Below are positions 8,246 to 17,211 of a stretch of DNA of 64,000 nt, piece by piece. Positions within the stretch are counted from its first letter, which is position 1. Every line of letters starts with the position of its first letter. The DNA lies in assembly GCF_016714285.1 (NCBI RefSeq), contig NZ_JADJNN010000003.1, positions 62,001 to 126,000 of the forward strand, written 5' to 3'. The stretch comes from Nannocystis sp. (GTDB lineage Bacteria; Myxococcota_A; Polyangia; Nannocystales; Nannocystaceae). Under the pieces are notes generated by a model that saw only the letters and a list, made by a program, of their open reading frames with translations, ran no database searches and was not told where the DNA came from. The position numbers and the translations under genes were made by a program.

Positions 8246-9025
8246 GTGCCCCGGCTCGATCTGCTCATCGCGCACAACCTCGGCCTGTCGCGGGGGGTGG
8301 TGACGCGGCTGTGTCGGGGTCGGCGGGTGTGCACGCCCGAGGGCGTGGCGTTGACGGATCCAGGGCTGCAGATCGCCCCGGCCGAGCTGCCGCGGACGGT
8401 GGTGGTCGACGAGCAGCTGGTCACGCTGCGGGTCAGCTTCCACCTCATGCAGCACAAGCCGCTCGGGGTCGTGACGGCGCTGCGCGACGACCGGCACCCG
8501 ACCGCCTACGAGCTGCTGAAGGACGCGCCGCTGCACCGCGATCTGCGGGCGGTGGGGCGGCTCGACCGCGAGACCTCGGGGCTGTTGTTGTGGACCACGG
8601 AGGGGCCGCTGCTGCACCGCATGACGCACCCGCGCTACGCGGTGCCGCGGGTGTACCAGGCGGCGCTGGCGAGGGCGTGGCAGGCTCCGCCGCCGGGCTT
8701 CACCCTCGACGACGGGCACGTGCCGGAGATCGCCGAGCTGCGCGCGCTGGACGAGGCGGAGCGGCACCCGGGGCTCGAGGTGCCGGACGGTACGGAGCGG
8801 CTGGCGGCGATCACGATCGTCGGCGGCAAGTTCCACGAGGTGCGGCGGATCTTCGCGGCGCTCGGCAGTGAGGTGCTCGGGCTGTGTCGCGTCGCCTTTG
8901 GGCCGCTCGTGCTGCCGAACGATCTCGCGGCGGGTGAGTATGAGGCGCTCGACCTGCACGCGATGTTCTCCGGGATGCACCCGCGGCCGCTCGCGGTCGG
9001 CGAGGCGGACGTCGAGGGGGCGTGA
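8246..9025 (+). CDS. rsuA: 16S rRNA pseudouridine synthase (RsuA family)
   Basis: A 259-residue protein that makes pseudouridine in rRNA, by homology U516 of 16S rRNA. It has an N-terminal S4-like RNA-binding part (MPRLDLLIAHNLGLSRG...), then the catalytic motif GRLDRETSGL with Asp about 107, then the family motif GGKFHEVRRIFAALG and a final GEYEAL. Overall order and length match RsuA/RluB/RluE enzymes; RsuA fits best because of the HPTAYELL stretch. The start is a GTG. It overlaps the next gene by one base (TGATG), indicating coupling. Upstream (7984-8245) is a G-rich region of imperfect repeats without a gene. Confidence 0.85.
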   Translation: MPRLDLLIAHNLGLSRGVVTRLCRGRRVCTPEGVALTDPGLQIAPAELPRTVVVDEQLVTLRVSFHLMQHKPLGVVTALRDDRHPTAYELLKDAPLHRDLRAVGRLDRETSGLLLWTTEGPLLHRMTHPRYAVPRVYQAALARAWQAPPPGFTLDDGHVPEIAELRALDEAERHPGLEVPDGTERLAAITIVGGKFHEVRRIFAALGSEVLGLCRVAFGPLVLPNDLAAGEYEALDLHAMFSGMHPRPLAVGEADVEGA

Positions 9026-9621
9026 TGCTGGGCCTGCGGGTGGCGCACAGCGTGGCCTGCAGCGAGGTCGAGGGGCCGTTTCGCCGGCATGTATTGTGGG
9101 TGCAGGGCTGCACGCTGGCGTGTCCGGGGTGTTGCAACCCGGAGCTGTTCCCGGCGGCGGGCGGGCGGTGGCGGGCGGTGAGCGAGCTGCGGGCCGAGCT
9201 GGGCGAGGCGCGGGCGCTGCACGGGGTCGAGGGGCTCACCGTGCTCGGCGGCGAGCCGAGCGAGCAGCTGGCGGGGGCGACGGCGCTGTGCGAGGCGGCG
9301 CGGGAGCTCGGGCTCGGGGTGATCTTGTTCAGCGGGCGCACGCGCGGGGAGCTGGCGGCGCTGGCCGGCGGGGCGGCGCTGCTGGCCGCGGTCGACACGC
9401 TGATCGACGGGCGCTTCGAGGCGAGTCAGCGTGAGCCGGCGGGCGGGCGTCGCTTCATCGGCTCGCGCAACCAGGGGCTGCTCCACCTGAGCCCGCGCTA
9501 CGCCGACCCGGCGCTGTGGCGCGGGTCCGCGGGCGTCGAGCTGCAGGTGGCGCCCGACGGGCGGGTCTCGCTGCACGGGGCGCCGGTGCTGGCGGGGCGG
9601 CTCGCGCGGGCGCTGGGCTGA
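9025..9621 (+). CDS. Radical-SAM activase, NrdG-like
   Basis: A 198-residue short radical SAM protein with the C-x3-C-x2-C cluster motif (CTLACPGC, near residues 29-36) preceded by VLWVQG, as in NrdG/PflA-type activating enzymes, which bind a 4Fe-4S cluster and make a glycyl radical on a partner enzyme. GGEPSEQ is the expected second motif. No glycyl-radical partner is in this window. The start ATG at 9025 overlaps the rsuA stop; a GTG one codon earlier is also possible. A homologue could equally act in an unrelated modification pathway. Confidence 0.75.
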   Translation: MLGLRVAHSVACSEVEGPFRRHVLWVQGCTLACPGCCNPELFPAAGGRWRAVSELRAELGEARALHGVEGLTVLGGEPSEQLAGATALCEAARELGLGVILFSGRTRGELAALAGGAALLAAVDTLIDGRFEASQREPAGGRRFIGSRNQGLLHLSPRYADPALWRGSAGVELQVAPDGRVSLHGAPVLAGRLARALG

Positions 9622-9721
9622 GGGCTCACGGGCGGGGCGGTAGGCGCGGGGGCTGGGCTAAACAGGGCCTTCACTGTGGTCGTGGGGCGCTTCACCGCCG
9701 CGCGGGTTGGCCGATTTTCGA

Positions 9722-9748
9722 TTGAAACGGGCGCCATCGTGCTTTAGT
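9722..9748 (+). promoter_or_regulatory. Possible promoter for the sulfite/nitrite reductase gene
   Basis: TTGAAA (9722-9727) and TTTAGT (9743-9748) are separated by 15 bases in a locally AT-richer stretch upstream of the reductase. The spacing is short for sigma-70, so this is weak. Confidence 0.25.
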
Positions 9749-9804
9749 CTGAACGCAGATTCACTTTGCTGAACGGTGCTGCGGCGCCGCTGGAGCTCTC
9801 GGTC

Positions 9805-11562
9805 ATGGTCCTCGAAGCGCGTTACGACAATCATTTCTCCCGGCCCGAGGACATCGACGAGTTCATCGGGGTGCTCGAGCGCTTCGAGAAGGGCGAGCTG
9901 TCGTCGGAGGAGTTTCGCCAGTTCAGGCTGACGCGCGGGGTGTACGGGCAGCGGCAGACGGACGTGAACATGCTGCGGACCAAGTTCCCCGGCGGGATCT
10001 TGAACGGGCCGCAGCTGCGGGCCTGCGCGGCGATCGCCCGCGAATTTACGCGGTTCGGCAAGGGGCACGTGACGACCCGGCAGAACGTGCAGTTCCACTT
10101 CGTCGAGCTCGGCAACATGCCGCACGCGCTCGCCAAGCTGGACGTCGCGGGGTCGACGGCGGTCGAGGCTTGCGGCAACACGGTGCGCAACATCACCGGC
10201 TGCCCCTACGCCGGGGTGAGCCCGACCGAGCCCTTCGACATCACGCCCTACACCCACGCGATCACCCGCATGTGCCTGCGGGCGGGCTGGGCCAACGACC
10301 TCCCGCGCAAGTTCAAGATGGCGCTCGAGGGCTGCACCCACGCGGACCACGCGCAGACGGCCATCAACGACGTGGGTCTGCGTGCACGCGTTCAGAACGG
10401 CGTTCGTGGGTTCGAGATGTTCGTCGCGGGCGGCCTCAGCACCAGCCCGCGGCCGGGGTACCGCCTGCATTCCTTCATTCCTGCGGACGAGGTTCTCGCT
10501 CGGGTGGAGGCGACGGTGCGGCTGTTCGGGCGGCTCGGCAACCGCAAGAATCGGGCGCGGGCGCGGCTCAAGTACGTGATGAAGACGCTGGGCGAGGAGG
10601 GCTTCGTCGCCGCGTACAACGAGGAGGTCGCGGCGATCACGGCCGAGGGTCGGCTGGTGCAGCCGCTCGATCTGCCGGCGGACGAGACGGCGCCGGCGAG
10701 CGACCCGCGGGCGCTGCAGGGGCCGCGTGCGGCCGAGGATGACGCGGAGTACCGGACCTGGCTGCGCACGGTCGACCCGCAGAAGCAGGCGGGCTACTCG
10801 GCGGTGACGATCAAGCTGTACCGCGGCGATCTGACGGCGCTGCAGTTCGAGCAGCTGGCCGAGCTGGTCGAGGTGTTCGGCGACGGCACGCTGCGGACGA
10901 TGAACAACCAGAACATCCTGGTCCGCTGGGTGCGTAGCTCGGCGCTGCCGTACCTGTTCGCGCGGCTGCGGGAGATCGGCCTGGCCGACACCGGGTCGAA
11001 CACGATCGCCGACGTGGTCAGCTGCCCGGGCGCGGAGAGCTGCAACCTCGCGGTCACCTCGAGCATGCAGCTCGCGGCTCACTTGACGCGCTACCTGAAG
11101 AACCCCGGCAAGTCGGCCGACAGCGTCGAGCTGGCGCGCGACGCCGACATCAAGATCTCCGGTTGCCCCAACTCGTGCGGGCAGCACCACGTGGCGGCGA
11201 TCGGCTTCCACGGGACCGTGCGCCACGCGGGCGACGGGCGGCAGATCCCCGAGTACCAGCTGCACCTCGGCGGCGGGTTTAATGAGGAGGGCGTCGAGTT
11301 CGGGCGGCACATCGTCAAGATCCCCGCGCAGCGCAGCGGCGAGGCGCTGCTGGCCTTGCTCGACCTCTACCGCGACGAGCGCGAGCCGGGCGAGGCGGCG
11401 CGGGCGTTCTTCAAGCGGGTGACCAAGGAGCGCGTGGCCGCGGCGCTGGGCGAGCACGTCATCGGCATGAGCTTCGACAACCTGCGCGAGCAGGACCTGG
11501 TCGACCTCGGGCAGGAGAAGGTGTTCGACGTGGCGATCGGTCGGGGCGAGTGCGCGGCGTGA
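9805..11562 (+). CDS. Ferredoxin-type sulfite/nitrite reductase (siroheme, 4Fe-4S)
   Basis: A 585-residue protein with the two-fold ferrodoxin-like layout of siroheme reductases. The 4Fe-4S/siroheme ligands are all present: C407 and C413 (C-x5-C, SCPGAESCNLA) and C454 and C458 (C-x3-C, CPNSCGQHH). The early region has TTRQNVQFHF, the siroheme-contact stretch. It reduces sulfite to sulfide or nitrite to ammonium by six electrons; sequence alone does not settle which. I chose ATG 9805 because it has GGAG nine bases upstream; a TTG at 9766 would add 13 residues. No dedicated electron donor gene is adjacent. Confidence 0.88.
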   Translation: MVLEARYDNHFSRPEDIDEFIGVLERFEKGELSSEEFRQFRLTRGVYGQRQTDVNMLRTKFPGGILNGPQLRACAAIAREFTRFGKGHVTTRQNVQFHFVELGNMPHALAKLDVAGSTAVEACGNTVRNITGCPYAGVSPTEPFDITPYTHAITRMCLRAGWANDLPRKFKMALEGCTHADHAQTAINDVGLRARVQNGVRGFEMFVAGGLSTSPRPGYRLHSFIPADEVLARVEATVRLFGRLGNRKNRARARLKYVMKTLGEEGFVAAYNEEVAAITAEGRLVQPLDLPADETAPASDPRALQGPRAAEDDAEYRTWLRTVDPQKQAGYSAVTIKLYRGDLTALQFEQLAELVEVFGDGTLRTMNNQNILVRWVRSSALPYLFARLREIGLADTGSNTIADVVSCPGAESCNLAVTSSMQLAAHLTRYLKNPGKSADSVELARDADIKISGCPNSCGQHHVAAIGFHGTVRHAGDGRQIPEYQLHLGGGFNEEGVEFGRHIVKIPAQRSGEALLALLDLYRDEREPGEAARAFFKRVTKERVAAALGEHVIGMSFDNLREQDLVDLGQEKVFDVAIGRGECAA

Positions 11563-11605
11563 AGTGAGGGGCTCCGCGTCGCACGCGGTGGCTCGCTGAG
11601 CGGGC

Positions 11606-13087
11606 CTACTTGGCCTTGGCTGCCAGGTAGACCTTGCCCTTGGCGAGGGCGTAGGTGACCTTCATCGTGCGCAGCAGCGGGTAGTTGATGTAGCCGCCGA
11701 GCTCGAAGCTCGAGCCCTCGACGATCTGGCCGAGGCCGGCGTCGGGCGGGGTGTTGGCGAGGACGAGGCCGCCGAGGCCGCCGTTGACGGGGGTGTCGCC
11801 GACCTTGACCTTCTCGATGAAGACCATCTTGAGGCCGTTGGTGGGGTCGTCGAGCTGCTCGAGCTCGCGGGGGAGGTGGCCGCTCTTGAGGAACTCCTTG
11901 CGGGCGATGGCGAGGGCGGAGCCGTAGCTGCCGCCGAGCCAGGCGTAGAACTTGAACTCGGAGCCGTCGATCGACAGGGTGGTCACGGGGACCAGCAGGA
12001 TGTGCATGTCGATGAGGAGCAGCGGGGCCTCGGAGGCGCCGGCGGGGGCGGCCGTGGGGGCGGCGGCGGTCAGCTCGAGGGAGGCGTTGGGGAAGTCGAA
12101 GGTGATGGCGCCGATCTTGTTCATGACCTGGCGGCCGAGGACGACGCCGGGGACCTCGCCGACGGTGTAGGGCGTGAGGTCGTCGACGATCGCCGGGACG
12201 TTGGTGAGCTTGAGGTCGCCGAACTTGATCTCGGGGATGAGGACGACGTTGGTCTCGGCGCCGCCGATCGGGGTGATCTTGCCGAGCGGCTTGAGCTTGA
12301 GCTGGTCGGCCAGGGCCTTGTGGATGCGGGCCTCCTCGCGCAGCTCGAAGAAGACGATGCGGGTGAACTCGCCGCCGACGGTGCCACCGGCGTGCTTGAT
12401 GCCCTGGTTGGGGTCGACCTGGAGGTCCGAGCTGCCCTTGACGCCCTCGACCTTGATCAGCTCGCCCTTGCCCTCGAGCGGGCGCATGAAGGCGGCGTGG
12501 GCGAGCAGCAGCGGGCGCAGCGGGTTGTCGCCCTCGACCTGCTTGAACAAGGTGTCGAGCGTCTTGACCGCGTTGTCGGCGTCGGCCATGGCGTAGTAGC
12601 TCCACAGCTTGGTGACGAGCGGGTCGAACTGGTTGGGGTCCGCGGCGAGGATGGTGTCCTGCAGGGCGATGGCCGACTTGTGGTCGCCGGCGGCCTGGTA
12701 GTTGCGGCCGAGGCCGACGGCGGCGCCGAAGTTCTTGGCGTCGAGCTCGAGCGCCTCCTTGAAGGCCTTGGTCGAGCCGTCGTAGTCGCCGGCGCGCCAG
12801 TTGGCGGCGCCGAGCACGGCGAAGGCGTCGGCGTTGTTGGGCTCGGCCTCGAGGGCCCGCTTGGCGCGCTCGCGGGCGGACACCCAGCGGCCCTTGGACA
12901 GGTCCTCGTTGGCCAGGCCGACGAGGGTGCGGGCCTTGGCGTCCTGCTGGGCGGCGGCGCGCTTCTTGTCGGACTCCTCGACGGTGAGGCCCTTGCCGCC
13001 GCCGGGGGCGGTGCTGCCGGCCTTCTTGCAGGCGGGCACGGCGAGGGTGAGTACGACCAAAGCGAGGACGCGGGTACTGAGCGACAT
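11606..13087 (-). CDS. TPR lipoprotein with degenerate two-lobed aspartyl-protease-like domain
   Basis: A 493-residue lipoprotein. The signal MSLSTRVLALVVLTLAVPAC has a lipobox Cys near residue 20. Residues about 55-210 are TPR-like repeats. From about 215 two lobes look like retropepsin/A2 folds: a stretch LADQLKLKPLGKITPIGG, then NVPAIVDD...GVVLGRQVMNKIGAITFDF, and a second lobe with WLGGSYGSALAIARKEFL. In active enzymes each lobe has a D-T/S-G motif; here the first has none and the second reads LGGS at that position, so protease activity is doubtful. GGAGAA six bases before the ATG supports the start. Family assignment is inference from pattern. Confidence 0.72.
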   Translation of the reverse strand: MSLSTRVLALVVLTLAVPACKKAGSTAPGGGKGLTVEESDKKRAAAQQDAKARTLVGLANEDLSKGRWVSARERAKRALEAEPNNADAFAVLGAANWRAGDYDGSTKAFKEALELDAKNFGAAVGLGRNYQAAGDHKSAIALQDTILAADPNQFDPLVTKLWSYYAMADADNAVKTLDTLFKQVEGDNPLRPLLLAHAAFMRPLEGKGELIKVEGVKGSSDLQVDPNQGIKHAGGTVGGEFTRIVFFELREEARIHKALADQLKLKPLGKITPIGGAETNVVLIPEIKFGDLKLTNVPAIVDDLTPYTVGEVPGVVLGRQVMNKIGAITFDFPNASLELTAAAPTAAPAGASEAPLLLIDMHILLVPVTTLSIDGSEFKFYAWLGGSYGSALAIARKEFLKSGHLPRELEQLDDPTNGLKMVFIEKVKVGDTPVNGGLGGLVLANTPPDAGLGQIVEGSSFELGGYINYPLLRTMKVTYALAKGKVYLAAKAK

Positions 13088-13170
13088 GAGTTCTCCGGAC
13101 GGGGGCGGACAGGCGGTCCGCGGGCGGAGCATACCCGACCCTGGCGCCGGCCAGCAATCCACCGGACCCC

Positions 13171-14211
13171 TCAGGATTCGGAACTCTGGAGGCTGCTGGG
13201 GGGGCTGTTGGGGGGCGCGGCGCGGGCCAGCAGCCACGCGCCGGGGAGGGCGAGGAGGCCGGCGCCGACGAGGCCGAGGAGGAAGGAGACGGCGACGAAG
13301 CAAGAGCCTGGCCCGGCGAGATCGGCCGCGGGGATGAAGAGCCCGAGGGCGAGGACGCTGCCGACCTGGTAGCTGCCGACCTGGGCCGGTCCGCCGGGGA
13401 GCTGGATCGAGAGGCCGACGATGCCGACGATCGCGGCGGCCTCGGCGGGGCCGAGGGCGAGGCCGCAGGCGTGGAGGACGAGCCACAGCTGCAGGACGGT
13501 CAGCGACCAGTAGACGGCGGACCACGCGAGCAGCGGCAGGCCGGTGCGCGGGGCGGCGAGGCCGCGGAGGGTGGCGGCGAAGTGGAGGACGAAGCGCGCG
13601 AGCCGGGCCGGGAGCGCGGGGCTCCAGCGCTGCAGCAGGCGCGGCGGGAGGGCGGCGAGGGTGGCGAGGCCGGCGAGCAGGGCGAGGAACACGAGGCCCA
13701 TGCCGCGGCCGATGTGGGTGATGTCGTCGGCGCTGGTGCTGGTGGCCTGGGCGACGCCGACGAGCAGGAGGCCGACGACGAAGAGGCCGTCGACGGCGCG
13801 CTCGCTGGCGACGGCGGCGATCGACTCCGCGAGGCCGACGCCGGGGACCGCGGCGCGGGTGAGCAGCAGCGGTCGCGACAATTCACCGAGGCGCAGCGGC
13901 AGCAGCAAGATCACCAGGGAGGACACGAGGCCGCTGCCGTACAGGAGGTCGCGCGGGAGGCGGGCCTGCGGGTCGCCGGTGGCTGCGCGCACGCGGGGGT
14001 CGAGGGCGTAGCGCAGGCGCAGGCTGCGGGTGAGGCTGTAGGGCAGGTGCAGCGCGACGGCGGCGGCGAGCAGCTCGGGGCGCGGGAGGTGGAAGCTCGT
14101 CGGCCACAGGGCGACGCGGCGCGAGGCCAGCCACAGCAGGAGGGCCGCGCCGAGCAGCGAGGTCGACCACAGCAGGAGCGTGCGTCGGCGGCTCGGCGGC
14201 GGGGCGGTCAC
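13171..14211 (-). CDS. Flippase-like integral membrane protein (UPF0104/LPG-synthase TM type)
   Basis: A 346-residue protein with about eight hydrophobic segments. It carries the lysylphosphatidylglycerol synthase/AglD-like features PLRLGELSRPLLL (about residue 105, conserved LRxGE) and a later QLPGGPAQVGSYQ. Family members flip or transfer polyprenyl or phospholipid-linked substrates. The start is GTG. No enzymatic partner is adjacent; the gene lies upstream of the TPR lipoprotein with an 83-base gap on the same strand. Confidence 0.75.
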   Translation of the reverse strand: MTAPPPSRRRTLLLWSTSLLGAALLLWLASRRVALWPTSFHLPRPELLAAAVALHLPYSLTRSLRLRYALDPRVRAATGDPQARLPRDLLYGSGLVSSLVILLLPLRLGELSRPLLLTRAAVPGVGLAESIAAVASERAVDGLFVVGLLLVGVAQATSTSADDITHIGRGMGLVFLALLAGLATLAALPPRLLQRWSPALPARLARFVLHFAATLRGLAAPRTGLPLLAWSAVYWSLTVLQLWLVLHACGLALGPAEAAAIVGIVGLSIQLPGGPAQVGSYQVGSVLALGLFIPAADLAGPGSCFVAVSFLLGLVGAGLLALPGAWLLARAAPPNSPPSSLQSSES

Positions 14212-14274
14212 GGCGGCGGCACCTTAGCTGGCGAGCGCCAGCGCGGGCAATGCTGAGGTCAGCGATCGTGTGCA

Positions 14275-14384
14275 GGCCGCCGTGCGGTCGCGGGGAGGTT
14301 GGTTCGAGCGGGGTCGGTGGACGAGCGAAGGCCGCCGTGCGGTCGCGGGGAGGTTGGTTCGAGCGGGGTCGGTGGACGAGCGAA
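14275..14384. repeat. Perfect tandem duplication, 2 x 55 bp
   Basis: A 55-base unit starting GGCCGCCGTGCGGTCGCGGG is present at 14275-14329 and again, identical, at 14330-14384, followed by the start of a third copy. It lies in the gap downstream of clpB and upstream of the flippase-like gene. Perfect identity means recent duplication, or correction by gene conversion. Confidence 0.9.
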
Positions 14385-14429
14385 GGCCGCCGCGCCGGGT
14401 GGGCGTGGCGGCCTGTGTTGGTGCGGGGC

Positions 14430-17069
14430 TCAGGCGGCGGCGGCGGGCTCGGGCGTGGCGGGGCGGAGGACCACCTGGGGCTCGCCGTCGGCGTCTGGTT
14501 GGACATCCGCGACGACCTTGCTGCCGGGGCGCAGCTTGCCGGAGAGGATGTCGGTGGCGAGCGGGTCGAGCAGGGTCTGCTGGACCAGGCGCTTGAGCGG
14601 GCGGGCGCCGAAGGCGGGGTCGTAGCCGCGTTCGGCGAGCAGGAGGCGGGCGGCGGGGGTGAGCTCGAGGTCCATGTCGCGGTTGGCGAGGCGCTTGGCG
14701 ACCCGTCCGAGCTGGATCTCGAGGATCTGCAGCATGTCCTCCCGACGCAGCTGGTGGAAGTTCAGGATCCCGTCGAGGCGGTTCAGGAACTCGGGGCGGA
14801 AGTGGCGGCGCAGGACCTGGTCGCGGGCGGTCTCCAGCGCCTTGCCCGTGAGGTTCTGGGCCAGCAGCTCGCTGCCGATGTTGCTGGTCATCAGGATGAT
14901 CGTGTTCTTGAAGTCGACGACGTGGCCCTGGCTGTCGGTGAGGCGGCCGTCGTCGAGGACCTGCAGCAGGAGGTTGAAGACCTCGGGGTGGGCCTTCTCG
15001 ATCTCGTCGAGGAGGACCACGCTGTAGGGGCGGCGGCGGACGGCCTCGGTGAGCTGGCCGCCCTCTTCGTGGCCGACGTAGCCGGGGGGCGAGCCGATGA
15101 GGCGCGAGACGGAGAACTTCTCCATGTACTCGCTCATATCGACGCGGACCACGTGGCGCTCGTCGTCGAAGAGGTACTCGGCGAGGGCCTTGGCGAGCTC
15201 CGTCTTGCCGACGCCGGTGGGGCCGAGGAACAGGAAGCTGCCGATCGGGCGGTGGGGGTCGCCGAGCCCGGCGCGCGACTGCCGGACCGCGGCGCAGACG
15301 CGGGCGACGGCCTCGCTCTGGCCGACCACGCGGGCGCCGATCTTGGCCTCCATCTGCAGCAGGCGGGCCTGGTCGCTCTCCAGCATCTTGCTGACCGGGA
15401 TGCCGGTCCAGCGGGCGACCACGCCGGCGATGTCCTCGTCGGTGACGGCCTCGCGGAGGAACGAATCCTGGCTCTGCTGGGCCTTCGTGAGCGCCTCGCG
15501 GGCCTGGCTGCGCTGCTGCTCGAGGGCGCGGAGGGTGCCGTAGGTGAGCTCGGCGGCGCGCTCGTAGTTGGCGGCCTGTTGGGCGCGGGTGGCCTCGGCC
15601 TTGATGTTCTCGATCTGCTCGCTGAGCTGCTTGATCTCGCTGATGCGGTCGCGCTCGGACTGCCAGCGCGAGCGCAGGGCGGTGACCTCCTCGCGCAGGG
15701 CGGCCAGCTCGGCGCCGACCTGCTCGAGGCGGGCCTTCGTGGCGGGTGTGCGGTCCTCGCGGAGCAGCGCCTGGCGTTCGATCTCGAGGCGGGTGACGAG
15801 GCGCTCGCGCTCGTCGATCGGGAGGGGCACGCTCTCGATCTCCATCTTCAGGCGGGCGGCGGCCTCGTCGACGAGGTCGATCGCCTTGTCGGGGAGGAAG
15901 CGGTTCTGGATGTAGCGGTGGCTGAGGCGGGCGGCGGCGACGATCGCGGCGTCCATGATGCGGATGCCGTGGTGGGCCTCGAACTTGTCGCGGATGCCGC
16001 GGAGGATCGCGATGGTGTCGTCGACGCTGGGCTCGTCGATGAGGACCGGCTGGAAGCGGCGCTCGAGCGCCTTGTCCTTCTCGATGTGCTTGCGGTACTC
16101 GTCGAGGGTGGTCGCGCCGATGCAGCGCAGCTCGCCGCGGGCGAGGGCCGGCTTGAGCATGTTGGCGGCGTCCTGGGCGCCCTCGGCCTTGCCGGCGCCG
16201 ACCAGGGTGTGGAGCTCGTCGATGAACAGGATGATCTTGCCGTCGGCGGCGGCGATCTCCTTGAGCACGGCCTTGAGGCGCTCCTCGAACTCGCCGCGGT
16301 ACTTGGCGCCGGCGACGAGGGCGGCGAGGTCGAGCTGCATGAGCTTGCGGTCCTTGAGGCTCTCGGGGACGTCGCCGGCGGCGATGCGGAGGGCGATGCC
16401 CTCGGCGATGGCGGTCTTGCCGACGCCGGGGTCGCCGATGAGCACGGGGTTGTTCTTGGTCCGGCGCGAGAGCACCTGGATGGCGCGGCGGATCTCGACG
16501 TCGCGGCCGATGACCGGGTCGAGCTTGCCCTGATGGGCGGCCTGGGTGAGGTCGCGACAGTACTTGCTGAGGACCTCGTACTTGTCCTCGGGGGAGTCGT
16601 CCTGGACGGTCTGGGTGCCGCGGATCTCGGAGAGGGCGGACAGCAGCAGCTCGCGGCTGCCGCCGAGCTTGGTGAGCACCTCGGCGGCGCGGATCTTCTG
16701 CTTGATCGCCTTCGGGTTGAAGCAGGCGAGGATCAGGTGTTCGCTGCTGACGAAGCGGTCGTGCAGGGTCTCGGCCTCGTCGGCGGCGAGGTCGAGCAGC
16801 TCATTGAGCTCGCGCGAGGGGCGGGGTTCGCTGCCTTGCGTGCGCGGCTGGCGGGCCAGCTCGGCCTTGACGGCGCGTTCGACCGCCGACGCGTGGACGC
16901 CCGTGCGCTCGAGCAGCGGGGTGACGAGGCCGCCTTCTTGCTGCAAGGCCGCCATGAGCAGGTGCAGGCTGGTGAGCTCGGGGTGGCCGAGCTCACGCGT
17001 CATCGCCTGGGCGTGGGCGATGGCGTGGCGGGTCTTGACGGTCGCGGTCTCGGGGTTGAAGACGGCCAT
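14430..17069 (-). CDS. clpB: ClpB protein disaggregase (AAA+ chaperone)
   Basis: An 879-residue hexameric ATPase that rescues aggregated proteins with DnaK. Order of domains: N-domain (1-150), AAA-1 with Walker A GDPGVGKTA (212-220), a long coiled-coil M-domain (about 400-530), AAA-2 with Walker A GPTGVGKTE (about 613) and a C-terminal Pro/Ala-rich extension. The start ATG at 17069 has AAAGGAG nine bases upstream. The M-domain length and N-domain match ClpB, not the T6SS unfoldase ClpV, and the T6SS cluster begins 15 kb away. The last residues differ from the usual ClpB end, which is common among species. Heat-shock control is expected but no operator was identified. Confidence 0.92.
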   Translation of the reverse strand: MAVFNPETATVKTRHAIAHAQAMTRELGHPELTSLHLLMAALQQEGGLVTPLLERTGVHASAVERAVKAELARQPRTQGSEPRPSRELNELLDLAADEAETLHDRFVSSEHLILACFNPKAIKQKIRAAEVLTKLGGSRELLLSALSEIRGTQTVQDDSPEDKYEVLSKYCRDLTQAAHQGKLDPVIGRDVEIRRAIQVLSRRTKNNPVLIGDPGVGKTAIAEGIALRIAAGDVPESLKDRKLMQLDLAALVAGAKYRGEFEERLKAVLKEIAAADGKIILFIDELHTLVGAGKAEGAQDAANMLKPALARGELRCIGATTLDEYRKHIEKDKALERRFQPVLIDEPSVDDTIAILRGIRDKFEAHHGIRIMDAAIVAAARLSHRYIQNRFLPDKAIDLVDEAAARLKMEIESVPLPIDERERLVTRLEIERQALLREDRTPATKARLEQVGAELAALREEVTALRSRWQSERDRISEIKQLSEQIENIKAEATRAQQAANYERAAELTYGTLRALEQQRSQAREALTKAQQSQDSFLREAVTDEDIAGVVARWTGIPVSKMLESDQARLLQMEAKIGARVVGQSEAVARVCAAVRQSRAGLGDPHRPIGSFLFLGPTGVGKTELAKALAEYLFDDERHVVRVDMSEYMEKFSVSRLIGSPPGYVGHEEGGQLTEAVRRRPYSVVLLDEIEKAHPEVFNLLLQVLDDGRLTDSQGHVVDFKNTIILMTSNIGSELLAQNLTGKALETARDQVLRRHFRPEFLNRLDGILNFHQLRREDMLQILEIQLGRVAKRLANRDMDLELTPAARLLLAERGYDPAFGARPLKRLVQQTLLDPLATDILSGKLRPGSKVVADVQPDADGEPQVVLRPATPEPAAAA

Positions 17070-17211
17070 GGGGTGTGGCTCCTTTGGTTCGCCCGGAAAG
17101 CTGGGCACGATCTTCGTCGTGGCAAGCGCTGGGCCAGGTATGAGTGGTGGGCGTGAGGCGGCAAACTTCGTGTGGCTTGCGGCGGCTCGCGGGAGCGGGC
17201 AGTGTCTCGGT

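Noticed and set aside
9025..9621. Part of an anaerobic ribonucleotide reductase operon
   Set aside because: No NrdD-like gene is nearby; the neighbours are rsuA and a sulfite/nitrite reductase.
14430..17069. ClpV of the T6SS
   Set aside because: Domain order, M-domain and N-domain match ClpB, and it is not linked to the T6SS genes.
14250..17156. 968-codon plus-strand frame opposite clpB
   Set aside because: It is antisense to clpB; product is A/G/E/V/L-rich without motif.
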